Source: Winslowiella toletana (GTDB lineage Bacteria > Pseudomonadota > Gammaproteobacteria > Enterobacterales > Enterobacteriaceae). From it: DNA of 64,000 nucleotides. The notes below the pieces were generated by a model. It saw only the letters and a program-made list of their open reading frames with translations, searched no databases and was not told the origin of the DNA. Location of the stretch: assembly GCF_017875465.1 (NCBI RefSeq), contig NZ_JAGGMQ010000001.1, forward strand, positions 3,596,001 through 3,660,000, written 5' to 3'. A program made the translations under genes and the position numbers. This document shows, piece by piece, positions 1 to 7,962 of the stretch (positions are counted from its first letter, which is position 1; every line of letters starts with the position of its first letter).

Positions 1-44
1 TTCCCTGATGCTAATAAAGACTGTCTGAACGATTGTTTTTTATT

Positions 45-290
45 TTAATATCCTATCTTTGCGCTGTTTTTCTTTTTTATATAACGACCTGGCCATATCT
101 CAGCTGGCAACAACCCGATTGTTGTCGCGATGATATTTTCACCCCGAGGCCAGGGTTTTATTAATGCATTATGTAAGGTGGATGATGAAAGACCATGCTC
201 TCTGGAAAGGGCTGAGAGTGATTTTTTCTTTTTCCTTACCGCTGCAAGAATATCGGCCCGATGCCAGTCTTTTGAATTGATTCCCTTCAT
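45..290 (-). CDS. Ner-like winged-helix DNA-binding protein
   Basis: Small protein of 81 residues resembling the Ner/Nlp (SfsB) family, which are DNA-binding repressors of Mu-like phages and their chromosomal relatives. The recognisable part is the DWHRADILAAVRKK stretch near the start, followed by SLSALSREHGLSSSTLHNAL (a helix-turn-helix) and the PWPRGENIIATTIG and PAEIWPGRY blocks that end Ner proteins. The open frame extends upstream to 470, but the start at 290 is preferred because GGAGAG lies directly upstream and the family begins here. The gene is AT-rich and diverges from the HTH regulator at 532, an arrangement typical of phage-type control regions. Its target is unknown; autoregulation of the intergenic region is an inference. 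Confidence 0.8.
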   Translation of the reverse strand: MKGINSKDWHRADILAAVRKKKKSLSALSREHGLSSSTLHNALIKPWPRGENIIATTIGLLPAEIWPGRYIKKKNSAKIGY

Positions 291-318
291 ATTACTCTCC
301 TGATTAATGATGTTTCGG

Positions 319-347
319 AAAGTATCGTTTGTGTTTTTTAAAGTCAA
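319..347 (-). promoter_or_regulatory. Probable sigma-70 promoter of the Ner-like gene
   Basis: On the minus strand TTGACT (347-342) is followed after 17 bases by TACTTT (324-319). The predicted start site is about 20 bases before the start codon at 290. The -35 element is close to consensus and the -10 element is weak. The nearby TATAC-N7-GTATA (356-372) could be an operator half-site pair, but this is speculative. Confidence 0.45.
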
Positions 348-531
348 CATAAAAATATACACTTTGAGTATAAATGCGTATTTGATTTTTATTTTAATTA
401 TTATCTGATTAATTATTTTTATTGGATGTTTTTTGTCGGTAGTTTTTTCTATTCTCTGATGGTTACTCAATGGACAGATATTATAAATGTTTATATGCTA
501 AGGGTTAGGTGAAAAACAGGGACGTTTATCT

Positions 532-1140
532 ATGAATGTGTCGGGTTCGCAGAGAAAAGAAAATATTATCAATAATATAACATATATTATGAGAAGTCGC
601 GGAGAAACTAAAGCATCTCTCGCTTCTCGCACAGGGGTTACACGCGCAACAATATATAAGATCCTTGAGGGTAAAGTTAATAATATTCAAAGGTCAACTG
701 TGACCCGGATAGCTGACTTTTTCGGTGTTGCGTGTGAAGTTATTGAAAATTATGATCTCGAGTGCATTGAACTTATTGAAAAAACGTTATCACCTGAAGG
801 CGATAAAAATCCTGCGGCAATTCCCATTATTCCTCAGGGAGAGTTTTTGGGCTGTCTCGAAAAAAGAGTTGGCTATCTCGTTACCCGATATCCGTTAACA
901 TGGTATTTTGGCGACGTATCAAATATGGTTGCCTTAAAAGTAGAATCCAATATAAAAAATGTTTTCTATCCGGGAGATATTCTTATTATTAAGCGTAAGG
1001 TCTATCCTTCTGATATGCAGCTTGCGCTCTTTTATTCAAAAGACGAAGGGTTTTATCTAAGTTATGATCAGGAAATCTCTCGGTTTATGTATAAGACTGA
1101 TGAATATCTACTTGGTACTGTTATTGAAGAGCGGGTATGA
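532..1140 (+). CDS. HTH regulator with degenerate S24/LexA-like C-terminal region
   Basis: Protein of 202 residues. Residues about 27-66 (ASLASRTGVTRATIYKILEG, then TVTRIADFFG) form a Cro/CI-type helix-turn-helix. The C-terminal half contains ALKVESNIKNVFYPGDILIIKR, which resembles the core of S24 repressor domains (LexA, CI), where a catalytic Ser-Met pair normally follows the first strand. Here the equivalent is SNIK and no conserved lysine is obvious downstream, so self-cleavage looks lost; that is an inference from motif comparison. The gene is AT-rich, lies 39 bases upstream of the transporter gene on the same strand and diverges from the Ner-like gene, so it probably controls this cassette. 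The ribosome binding site is weak (CAGGGA). Confidence 0.7.
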   Translation: MNVSGSQRKENIINNITYIMRSRGETKASLASRTGVTRATIYKILEGKVNNIQRSTVTRIADFFGVACEVIENYDLECIELIEKTLSPEGDKNPAAIPIIPQGEFLGCLEKRVGYLVTRYPLTWYFGDVSNMVALKVESNIKNVFYPGDILIIKRKVYPSDMQLALFYSKDEGFYLSYDQEISRFMYKTDEYLLGTVIEERV

Positions 1141-1179
1141 TTTTTGATGTTAATTTAAATATTCAAGGAAGGATATGCA

Positions 1180-2055
1180 ATGGAACACAATACCAAATAT
1201 AAACTACTTGGCTTTGAACGTTCAGATGTTATTAAAGCTAATATTATGGTTCTTGCAACTGGAAAATATATTAAGATTGGTTTGCCAGATCTTGAAAGTA
1301 GCGAAATAACTAATGATTTAAATAGAGATGAAATTAAAGCGCTTTATCGAAGAATGTATGGCAATGAAAATACTGTGACATCTTATGAACTAGGTGACAG
1401 GCATGAACGATCCTGGTATGCTTATCTCATTATCAGTATAGCTATGACAGTGATATATATTCTTTGCACTATTAGCGGCGTAAAGCCCATTCATATTCCT
1501 CTGGTTAACTTTGTTGTCCCACCAGCGATATTTTTCTATCCTCTCACTTTTATTTTTGTTGATATTCTTAACGAATTTTTCGGCTTAAGAATGGCAAGAA
1601 GAACAATACTTATTTCATTTGTCGCAAATGTTTTATTTGTTGCAGGCTTGTGGGCAACAAGCCTGCTTCCTGGCCTGGCTGAGTGGGAGCTGAATGAATC
1701 ATATAGTGCCTTTGTAACAAGCATTGTTGCTGTGCTTTTTGCTTCTTCTTGTGCCTATCTGGTATCGGAAAATATTAACTCATTATTACTTTGTAAAATA
1801 AAAGAACTGACAAACTCCAGATACCTTTTTATAAGAGTGATCACCAGTACCGTTATCGCGTCGGCGATAGATAGTGTTATTTTTTGTACATTAGCTTTTT
1901 ATAATGTGCTGAGTATAGAGACGATAAAAACCATGATAATGTCACAGTTCATCATTAAATTAGCTTATGCAATTATTGGCGTGGGACCAATCTACGCCAC
2001 TCGTGAACTATTCAGAAGATATATTAACGCAGAAAACAAAAAGGAATGTGTATGA
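1180..2055 (+). CDS. VUT/YhhQ-family queuosine-precursor transporter with N-terminal extension
   Basis: Inner-membrane protein of 291 residues. The segment [17 protein letters not shown] (119-135) is the signature of the VUT family (E. coli YhhQ), which takes up preQ0/preQ1-type 7-deazaguanines. The later block [20 protein letters not shown] and the helix with [15 protein letters not shown] also fit the family. Six membrane helices can be placed at about 79-99, 107-129, 143-162, 176-196, 218-240 and 252-272. Unlike YhhQ, it has a soluble charged N-terminal region of about 75 residues that I do not recognise. RBS AAGGAAGG precedes the start. The stop overlaps the queF start as ATGA (2052-2055), indicating translational coupling and supporting import of preQ0 as the function. 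Confidence 0.85.
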   Translation: MEHNTKYKLLGFERSDVIKANIMVLATGKYIKIGLPDLESSEITNDLNRDEIKALYRRMYGNENTVTSYELGDRHERSWYAYLIISIAMTVIYILCTISGVKPIHIPLVNFVVPPAIFFYPLTFIFVDILNEFFGLRMARRTILISFVANVLFVAGLWATSLLPGLAEWELNESYSAFVTSIVAVLFASSCAYLVSENINSLLLCKIKELTNSRYLFIRVITSTVIASAIDSVIFCTLAFYNVLSIETIKTMIMSQFIIKLAYAIIGVGPIYATRELFRRYINAENKKECV

Positions 2056-2882
2056 GCATAGGTAATGGAATAACGTTGCTGGGAAAAAACACAAATTATA
2101 TCCAGAACTACTCGCCCGATTTACTTGAATCGCTTCCACGGGCTTATGCCAGGGAGGAAATAAAGATTCAGTCAGGAAATTTACCTTTCTCCGGCTTTGA
2201 TTTATGGACGGGATTCGAGCTTTCCTGGTTAAATAATAAGGGGAAACCTGTTGTTGCTATTGCGGATTTTTTCATCCCGGCAACAAGCAGAAATATCATT
2301 GAATCAAAGTCATTCAAACTCTACCTCAATAGTTTCAATCAAACAAGGTTCGCTACAACGGAGCAGGTTGCCGAATCGCTCAGGCAAGATCTTTCACTGT
2401 CTGCCGTTGGCGAGGTAAAGGTCAACATTTATCCTCACCTGACCGATTACCCGGCAGCTAGTAACTCGCTGCCTGGCGAGTGTATTGATCAACTTGATAT
2501 CGAAATTGGCGATTATACCTTCAAACCAGAACATCTTATTGGTTCCACCTTTGATAAAATTGTTTTTGAAACACTCTCATCAAATTTACTCAAATCCAAT
2601 TGTCTGGTGACCAATCAACCTGATTGGGGCAGTGTTGTTATCAGATATGAAGGGCAACAAATAGATCGAGAAAAGTTACTCCGATATATTATTTCATTTA
2701 GAATGCATAATGAGTTTCATGAGCAGTGTGTTGAACGTATATTTAACGATATTAATTACTATTGTCGTCCGGAGAAATTAAGCGTTTTTGCAAGATATAC
2801 CCGCCGGGGGGGATTAGATATCAATCCGTTTCGCAGCAACTTTGAAGAAAGACCTGCCGCGCCACGTTTAATCAGACAATAA
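2052..2882 (+). CDS. queF: NADPH-dependent 7-cyano-7-deazaguanine (preQ0) reductase QueF
   Basis: Reduces the nitrile of preQ0 to the aminomethyl group of preQ1, the step before Tgt inserts the base into tRNA. The protein is the long bimodular (YqcD-type) form, 276 residues against 282 in E. coli. The QueF motif [17 protein letters not shown] (84-100), the catalytic Cys184 in [14 protein letters not shown], Asp191, and His223 in [15 protein letters not shown] are all present, as is the conserved C-terminal [13 protein letters not shown], so it looks active. An in-frame ATG at 2046 is possible, but 2052 is chosen because AAGGA has proper spacing and the start overlaps the upstream stop as ATGA. 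It is the last gene of the AT-rich cassette. E. coli has no queF at this locus, so this may be an acquired or second copy. Confidence 0.95.
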   Translation: MSIGNGITLLGKNTNYIQNYSPDLLESLPRAYAREEIKIQSGNLPFSGFDLWTGFELSWLNNKGKPVVAIADFFIPATSRNIIESKSFKLYLNSFNQTRFATTEQVAESLRQDLSLSAVGEVKVNIYPHLTDYPAASNSLPGECIDQLDIEIGDYTFKPEHLIGSTFDKIVFETLSSNLLKSNCLVTNQPDWGSVVIRYEGQQIDREKLLRYIISFRMHNEFHEQCVERIFNDINYYCRPEKLSVFARYTRRGGLDINPFRSNFEERPAAPRLIRQ

Positions 2883-2913
2883 TATTGAGCGTTGCCATAT
2901 TGATCGGCCATGA

Positions 2914-2956
2914 AGCACTGGCGAATTCGCTTTCGTCAGTGCTGTTTATTGTTTTT
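2914..2956 (+). terminator. Terminator after queF
   Basis: A stem formed by AGCACTGGCGAA (2914-2925) and TTCGTCAGTGCT (2932-2943), with one G-T pair, is followed by a T-rich run (GTTTATTGTTTTTT). The T-run overlaps the 3' end of the convergent MarR gene. Confidence 0.7.
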
Positions 2957-3473
2957 TACCGCTAACCGCCGGATTCTCCTCCAGCGCCACCATCAGTTGC
3001 GATAGCGCATTATCCAGCTCCTCCAGAGTATTCGGCGGAATTAACGCCAGCAGTCTCTTTTCGTTTTCCACATGTACTTCCACCACACGATTGATCAGCG
3101 CTAAGCCTTTTTCCGTCAGCTGCACCAGCATACTGCGTGCATCGTCGGTATTGGGCAGCCGTTCAATCAATTCGCTGGCTTCCAGTAACTTCAGACGATG
3201 GGTCATGGTGCCGGAGGTGATCATCAGTGCGGAAAACAGCGCCGTGGGCGACAGGCAAAAAGGTGTCCCGGCACGGCGCAGGGTGGCCAGCATATCGAAC
3301 TGCCAGCGCGTCAGGCCAAAGGGAGCGAAGGCTGCTTCAATCCTCGGTTCCAGCAGCATGATGCAGCGTTTCAGACGACCCATTGGCCCCATCGGGCTGG
3401 CATCAATATCCGGCCTTTCCCGTCGCCACTGTTCAAGAATTACGTCAACTGCATCCGGTTTTCGGCTAGTCAT
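2946..3473 (-). CDS. MarR-family transcriptional regulator
   Basis: Winged-helix regulator of 175 residues. The central part LTRWQFDMLATLRRAGTPFCLSPTALFSALMITSGTMTHRLKLLEASELIERLPNTDDARSMLVQLTEKG shows the MarR recognition helix (SGTMTHRLKLLE) and the wing (NTDDARSMLVQLT). It has a basic N-terminal arm and a C-terminal dimerisation helix. RBS GGAG precedes the ATG. No obvious target gene lies directly beside it, so the ligand and regulon cannot be read from context. Base composition is like the backbone, so the AT-rich cassette ends before this gene. Confidence 0.85.
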   Translation of the reverse strand: MTSRKPDAVDVILEQWRRERPDIDASPMGPMGRLKRCIMLLEPRIEAAFAPFGLTRWQFDMLATLRRAGTPFCLSPTALFSALMITSGTMTHRLKLLEASELIERLPNTDDARSMLVQLTEKGLALINRVVEVHVENEKRLLALIPPNTLEELDNALSQLMVALEENPAVSGKKQ

Positions 3474-3585
3474 ACGTACTCCGGTATCTTGATATCGAGG
3501 TAATTTTCAACGGTTTATCAGATTCGGAGTTTAAGAATAACGCGCAGACCCTGCTGAAGCCCGTGATCGGAAGCGCAACTTATGA

Positions 3586-3619
3586 CGTTACTTTGGGGGG
3601 GGTTAACCCCAAAGTAACG
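3586..3619. repeat. Perfect 13-bp inverted repeat with nested palindrome
   Basis: CGTTACTTTGGGG (3586-3598) and CCCCAAAGTAACG (3607-3619) are exact inverted repeats around GGGGTTAA. The inner GGGGTTAACCCC (3599-3610) is itself a palindrome, so two mutually exclusive hairpins are possible. It lies between the MarR gene start and the stop of the small unknown gene at 3655. No T-run follows on either strand. Confidence 0.7.
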
Positions 3620-3654
3620 CGTTACCGCTACGCTATACGCATTTAAACAGTTGT

Positions 3655-4095
3655 TTACTTTTCATCAAGCTTATCGCGCAAGCGCTTACGGATAGCACGC
3701 ATCTGCGATAACGAATGTTTTACTGTTCCGCTGGCGCCAAACATATCATCGTGGGTGATCATATTTTCAATCACCAGAATCTTGCCGCCAGGGCTTTCCT
3801 GAAAGGAGATAACAAGTAGTGGGTCATGATCATCAGGTAACACTCGCCCGTGATAAAGGCCGATATAATACGGGGAAGACCCCAACGTGGAGTTGGAATC
3901 TTTGATCATGCCGTAACGCCGTTCATGGATATGCTCATAGACTTCAACATAACCCCGTGCTTGCCACAGCTTTTGCAATGCCTGAATATCGCCGATGTAA
4001 GTGATTACCACATCAAGGTCAAAACCAAAATAATCACTCACTTCGCCAAAGCGTCTGGCAAAATCAACCCGTAATATATTTATCCTTGTGATCAC
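3655..4095 (-). CDS. Hypothetical protein, second gene of an overlapping pair
   Basis: Protein of 146 residues that I do not recognise. It begins with GTG (4093-4095) preceded by GGAAAGGA at good spacing. It is soluble, with a hydrophobic core around FDLDVVITYIGDIQALQKLWQARG, a strand-rich centre (PLLVISFQESPGGKILVIENMI) and a basic C-terminal helix (SLSQMRAIRKRLRDKLDEK). No membrane segment or signal peptide is visible. It overlaps the 62-residue gene upstream by 32 bases, so the two are almost certainly co-expressed. The small-gene-plus-larger-gene overlap is reminiscent of toxin-antitoxin pairs, but no toxin motif is seen. Confidence 0.6.
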   Translation of the reverse strand: MITRINILRVDFARRFGEVSDYFGFDLDVVITYIGDIQALQKLWQARGYVEVYEHIHERRYGMIKDSNSTLGSSPYYIGLYHGRVLPDDHDPLLVISFQESPGGKILVIENMITHDDMFGASGTVKHSLSQMRAIRKRLRDKLDEK

Positions 4096-4252
4096 GGCGA
4101 GTCCTTTCCGCTAACATCTCACCATAAATTTCTTGCAGGAAATTCCGGCGATATTCTTCATCACTCTTCCCTGTGACGTGAGTACTACCTGACTGACGAG
4201 ACAGAGAAAGCATTTCATCAAGGTTTGCAGCGTTAACCGGAGTGAGCTTCAT
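4064..4252 (-). CDS. Small hypothetical protein, first gene of an overlapping pair
   Basis: Protein of 62 residues with an RBS (GGAGA) directly upstream of the ATG. It is charged and probably helical (SDEEYRRNFLQEIYGEMLAERTRRDHKD). No DNA-binding domain is evident. It overlaps the following gene by 32 bases in a different frame, which implies translational coupling. Function unknown. Confidence 0.55.
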   Translation of the reverse strand: MKLTPVNAANLDEMLSLSRQSGSTHVTGKSDEEYRRNFLQEIYGEMLAERTRRDHKDKYITG

Positions 4253-4317
4253 AAAAATCTCCTGTGCAAATTTCAGTCAAGTATACCATAAGTATGGATA
4301 GCGAAAAGGGGGGAAAG

Positions 4318-5229
4318 TTAACGCTGAGCTTCACCACCCAGTGCTTCCACCAGGTTACTGACCAACGCGGCTAATTCGCTGGTCATCAGGATAAAATCAG
4401 CGTCGAAACGCAGGGCGAAATCTTCGCGATCGATATCGTCGTTCTGCTCACGCAGGGTGTCAGCAAATTTCAGACGCTTCAGCGAACCATCATCAGACAG
4501 CAGCAGCTGAATACGTTCCTGCCAGTCGAGCGCCAGTTTGGTGACCAGTTTGCCGGCTTCGATATGGTTGGCAATCTCATCACACACCAGATCCTGCTTC
4601 TTACAACGGATCACGCCGCCATCTTCGAGGATCGCTTTCAGCTCGGCTTCATCCATTAGCGCAAAACCGGCCGGGACATCACCGGAACGCACCCACTCGG
4701 TCAGCGTCAGTTCGATCGGGCTTTCCAGCGTCAGCGGCACCACCGGCAGTGAGCCCATGCTTTTGCGCAGCAGCGCCAGCGTGTCTTCGGCTTTCTTGGC
4801 GCTGGCGCAGTCGACCATAATCAGGTTGTTAACCGTATCAATCCACAAAAAGGTCTGGCTGAAACGGCTGAAGGCGCGCGGCAGCAGGCTGTGCAGCACT
4901 TCATCTTTCAGCGAGTCTTTTTCGGTCTTTTTCAGTTTGCGCTGCTGCTCGCTCTCCAGCTTATCGATCTTCGCTTCCAGCGCCTGTTTAATCACTGGCG
5001 ATGGCAGGATCTTCTCTTCTTTACGTGCGCAAATCAGGATCTGGCCGTTATTCACATGGGTCAGGGCATCGCTGCGCGAACCCATTGGCGAAACCCAACC
5101 GGTTTTTGCCATATCCTGGCTGCCGCAGGGACTAAAGGAAAACGCTTCGAGTTGTTTTTCCATATCGTCCGTCGACAGCGGAATGTCACGATTCAGACGA
5201 TAAACCATCAAATTTTTAAACCACAACAT
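4318..5229 (-). CDS. rdgC: Recombination-associated protein RdgC
   Basis: Ring-shaped, non-specific dsDNA-binding protein that limits RecA activity during recombination and fork repair. The product is 303 residues, the same as E. coli RdgC. It starts [18 protein letters not shown] and contains [15 protein letters not shown] and [24 protein letters not shown] blocks typical of the family. The open frame runs upstream to 5313, but ATG 5229 with AAGGA upstream gives the family start. It is divergent from mak, as in E. coli. Confidence 0.95.
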   Translation of the reverse strand: MLWFKNLMVYRLNRDIPLSTDDMEKQLEAFSFSPCGSQDMAKTGWVSPMGSRSDALTHVNNGQILICARKEEKILPSPVIKQALEAKIDKLESEQQRKLKKTEKDSLKDEVLHSLLPRAFSRFSQTFLWIDTVNNLIMVDCASAKKAEDTLALLRKSMGSLPVVPLTLESPIELTLTEWVRSGDVPAGFALMDEAELKAILEDGGVIRCKKQDLVCDEIANHIEAGKLVTKLALDWQERIQLLLSDDGSLKRLKFADTLREQNDDIDREDFALRFDADFILMTSELAALVSNLVEALGGEAQR

Positions 5230-5375
5230 GGTGTTTTCCTTAGCCGGGGCGCGATCTGGCGCGCAAGTCTTAAAGTCAGCGCGCATGATAGCGAAACATC
5301 GCCGCGGTTTCATTGCCTTTCAAGCTGCGCCCTTCTAATGTAACTGTCTCTGCGTCGCATAATGAGGACAACAAC

Positions 5376-6281
5376 GTGCGTATAGGTATCGATTTAGGCG
5401 GCACCAAAACTGAGGTGATTGCGTTATCCAACCAGGGGGAAGAGCTGTTTCGCCACCGCGTGCCGACACCGCGTGACGACTATCAGAAAACCGTTGACGC
5501 TATTGTCGGACTGGTGACCCTCGCGGAAGAAAAAACCGCGCAGCAGGGCAGTGTCGGCATCGGTATTCCAGGAACGCTTTCGCCGTACAGCGGCAAGGTT
5601 AAAAATGCTAACTCCACCTGGCTGAATGGTCAGCCACTGGATAAAGATCTTTCGGCGCGACTACAGCGCGAAGTGCGGGTCGCCAATGATGCTAACTGTC
5701 TGGCGGTGTCCGAAGCGGTAGATGGCGCGGCGGCGGGCGAAGCGACGGTGTTTGCGGTGATTATTGGCACCGGCTGCGGCGCGGGCGTGGCGCTTAATGG
5801 CCAGGCGCATATCGGCGGCAACGGTAATGCGGGCGAGTGGGGCCATAATCCGCTGCCGTGGATGGATGAAGATGAACTGCGCTACCGTCTGGAAGTGCCC
5901 TGCTACTGCGGCAAAGCGGGCTGTATTGAGACCTTTATTTCCGGCACCGGTTTCGCCACCGATTATCAGCGCCTGAGCGGCCAGTCACGCAAGGGGGCGG
6001 AGATTATTCAGTTGCTGGAGCAGCAGGATCCGGTAGCTGAACTGGCGATGAGTCGCTATGAGCAGCGGCTGGCAAAATCGCTGGGACAGGTGATTAATAT
6101 TCTTGATCCGGATGTGATTGTGATGGGCGGCGGGATGAGCAATGTTGCGCGTCTGTATCAGACGGTGCCGTTATTGCTGAAAAACTGGGTGTTTGGCGGT
6201 GAGTGTGAAACGCCGGTGTTGCAGGCGCGGCATGGTGATTCCAGTGGCGTACGCGGCGCGGCCTGGCTCTGGCCGTTATAG
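5376..6281 (+). CDS. mak: Fructokinase Mak (ROK family)
   Basis: Phosphorylates fructose (and other hexoses weakly) with ATP in the cytoplasm. The product is 301 residues, essentially the length of E. coli Mak (YajF). The N-terminal [11 protein letters not shown] is the ATP-binding phosphate-1 motif, [11 protein letters not shown] holds the catalytic Asp, and [15 protein letters not shown] is the ROK zinc site. It starts at GTG 5376 with AGGA 8 bases upstream; the open frame extends to 5313, but the preceding residues are not family-like. Divergently arranged with rdgC. Confidence 0.95.
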   Translation: MRIGIDLGGTKTEVIALSNQGEELFRHRVPTPRDDYQKTVDAIVGLVTLAEEKTAQQGSVGIGIPGTLSPYSGKVKNANSTWLNGQPLDKDLSARLQREVRVANDANCLAVSEAVDGAAAGEATVFAVIIGTGCGAGVALNGQAHIGGNGNAGEWGHNPLPWMDEDELRYRLEVPCYCGKAGCIETFISGTGFATDYQRLSGQSRKGAEIIQLLEQQDPVAELAMSRYEQRLAKSLGQVINILDPDVIVMGGGMSNVARLYQTVPLLLKNWVFGGECETPVLQARHGDSSGVRGAAWLWPL

Positions 6282-6288
6282 ATCAAAG

Positions 6289-6318
6289 CGGCCCTCTGCC
6301 GTCAGCAGCAGAGGGCCG
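6289..6318. terminator. Hairpin between convergent mak and permease genes
   Basis: CGGCCCTCTGC (6289-6299) pairs with GCAGAGGGCCG (6308-6318). The perfect 11-bp stem has no long T-run, but it sits between two convergent genes, so bidirectional termination is likely. Confidence 0.65.
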
Positions 6319-6324
6319 TAAAGC

Positions 6325-7698
6325 TTACTCGACGCCGGACAGCATCGCATCCGCTGGCGCGTTGTCGCGCTGCGCTTTGGTCATCAGGAAGTAAATATAA
6401 CCGGCCGCCATCATTGCGATAAAAATCCCGCCGATTAATGGGTTAAACCACAGCATCGCAATCAGACAGACTACCGCCAATACCAGCGCGATTGCCGGGA
6501 CAATCGGATAGCCCGGTGCGCGGAAGCTGCGCGCCATCTGCGGTTCAGTACGACGCAGACGGAACAGGCTCAGCATACTCATCAGATACATCACAATGGC
6601 GCCAAATACCGCCATGGTGATCATCGCCGCCGTCAGCGTCATTCCCTGCAGATTAATCCAGCTGTCGCTAAAGATTGCCGCGATGCCAATCAGTCCACCG
6701 GCAATAATCGCCCGATGCGGCGTCTGGAAGCGGGAGAGTTTTGCCAGCGCTGGCGGCAGATAACCGGCGCGCGACAGGGCGAAGAACTGGCGTGAATAGC
6801 CGAGAATAATGCCGTGGAAGCTGGCCACCAGACCGAACAGGCCAATCCACACCAGCATATGCATCCAGCCAGAGTTTTCGCCGACAATCATTTTCATCGC
6901 CTGCGGCAGCGGATCGTTAATATTCGACAGCGTGCGCCAGTCGCCCGCGCCGCCCGCCAGCAACATCACGCCAATCGCCAGCACCACCAGCGTCAGAATG
7001 CCGCTGATATAGGCTTTCGGGATCGTGCGTTTGGGATCTTTCGCCTCTTCGGCGGCCATCGCTGCGCCTTCAATGGCCAGGAAGAACCAGATGGCAAACG
7101 GGATGGCGGCAAAGATACCGGACACCGCAGGTATACCGAAACTATCGCCGCCTGACCAGCCGTTGGCGACAAAGTTAGCCATACTAAAGCCTGGCGCCAC
7201 CACGCCCATAAACACCAGCAGTTCACCTACAGCCAGCACCGTGACGCAGAGTTCAAACATCGCCGCCAGTTTTACGCCGAGAATATTCAGCGTCATAAAC
7301 ACGATATAGGCGCCAACGGCGGCATATTTCGGATTCAGCTCCGGGAACTGCACATTCAGATAGGCGCCAATCGCCATCGCAATCGCCGGTGGAGCAAAGA
7401 CGAATTCAATCAGGGTTGCCATACCGGCAATCAGACCACCGGTTTCGCCAAAGGCGCGACGGCTGTAAGCAAAAGGACCACCGGCATGCGGAATGGCGGT
7501 GGTCAGTTCGGTAAAGCTGAAGATAAAGCAGGTGTACATGGTGGCGATCAGGGCGGTGGTGATCAGAAAACCCAGGGTACCCGCTACGCCCCAGCCGTAA
7601 CTCCAGCCGAAGTATTCGCCGGAAATGACCAGACCTACCGCGATGCCCCACAGATGTATCGTGCCCAGTGTGGGCTTGAGCTTACTTGTCACTGTCAT
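6325..7698 (-). CDS. Ethanolamine permease-like APC transporter
   Basis: Twelve-helix amino acid/polyamine/organocation (APC) permease of 457 residues. The N-terminal part (GIAVGLVISGEYFGWSYGW, then PHAGGPFAYSRRAFGETGG) matches the ethanolamine permease type found in Pseudomonas and other proteobacteria rather than common amino acid permeases. The long hydrophobic segments and FRAPGYPIVP near the C-terminus fit the APC fold. RBS GGGGAG precedes the ATG. No eutBC ammonia-lyase genes are in the window. It is divergent from a small-molecule kinase gene, which with the AraC gene suggests a three-gene uptake and phosphorylation module; the substrate is inferred from family similarity only. Confidence 0.85.
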   Translation of the reverse strand: MTVTSKLKPTLGTIHLWGIAVGLVISGEYFGWSYGWGVAGTLGFLITTALIATMYTCFIFSFTELTTAIPHAGGPFAYSRRAFGETGGLIAGMATLIEFVFAPPAIAMAIGAYLNVQFPELNPKYAAVGAYIVFMTLNILGVKLAAMFELCVTVLAVGELLVFMGVVAPGFSMANFVANGWSGGDSFGIPAVSGIFAAIPFAIWFFLAIEGAAMAAEEAKDPKRTIPKAYISGILTLVVLAIGVMLLAGGAGDWRTLSNINDPLPQAMKMIVGENSGWMHMLVWIGLFGLVASFHGIILGYSRQFFALSRAGYLPPALAKLSRFQTPHRAIIAGGLIGIAAIFSDSWINLQGMTLTAAMITMAVFGAIVMYLMSMLSLFRLRRTEPQMARSFRAPGYPIVPAIALVLAVVCLIAMLWFNPLIGGIFIAMMAAGYIYFLMTKAQRDNAPADAMLSGVE

Positions 7699-7962
7699 AT
7701 TACACTCCCCGCTATTGTCTTGTTATTTTCGAGGTCAGCGCCTCGCCCCGGTTATCGCTTGCCAGCAGGGTTTGATAATGCCGCCGCCATGCCCGGGAAA
7801 ACTTGACGCTGGCGCACTAAGTTTTGTCATCTATAGTCAACTCAGCGGCAGGAAAAGCGCCCGCTGTACGCTGCGGTCAACATTGGGTCGTCTGCGGTCA
7901 AGCCGAACGGATGTCTGGCATCACATGCTGGTAACACTTTTGTTATCCCCGGAGCCTGACTT

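Noticed and set aside
1141..1179. PreQ1 riboswitch before the transporter/queF genes
   Set aside because: Only 39 bases separate the genes and no pseudoknot-like C-rich/A-rich pattern is present.
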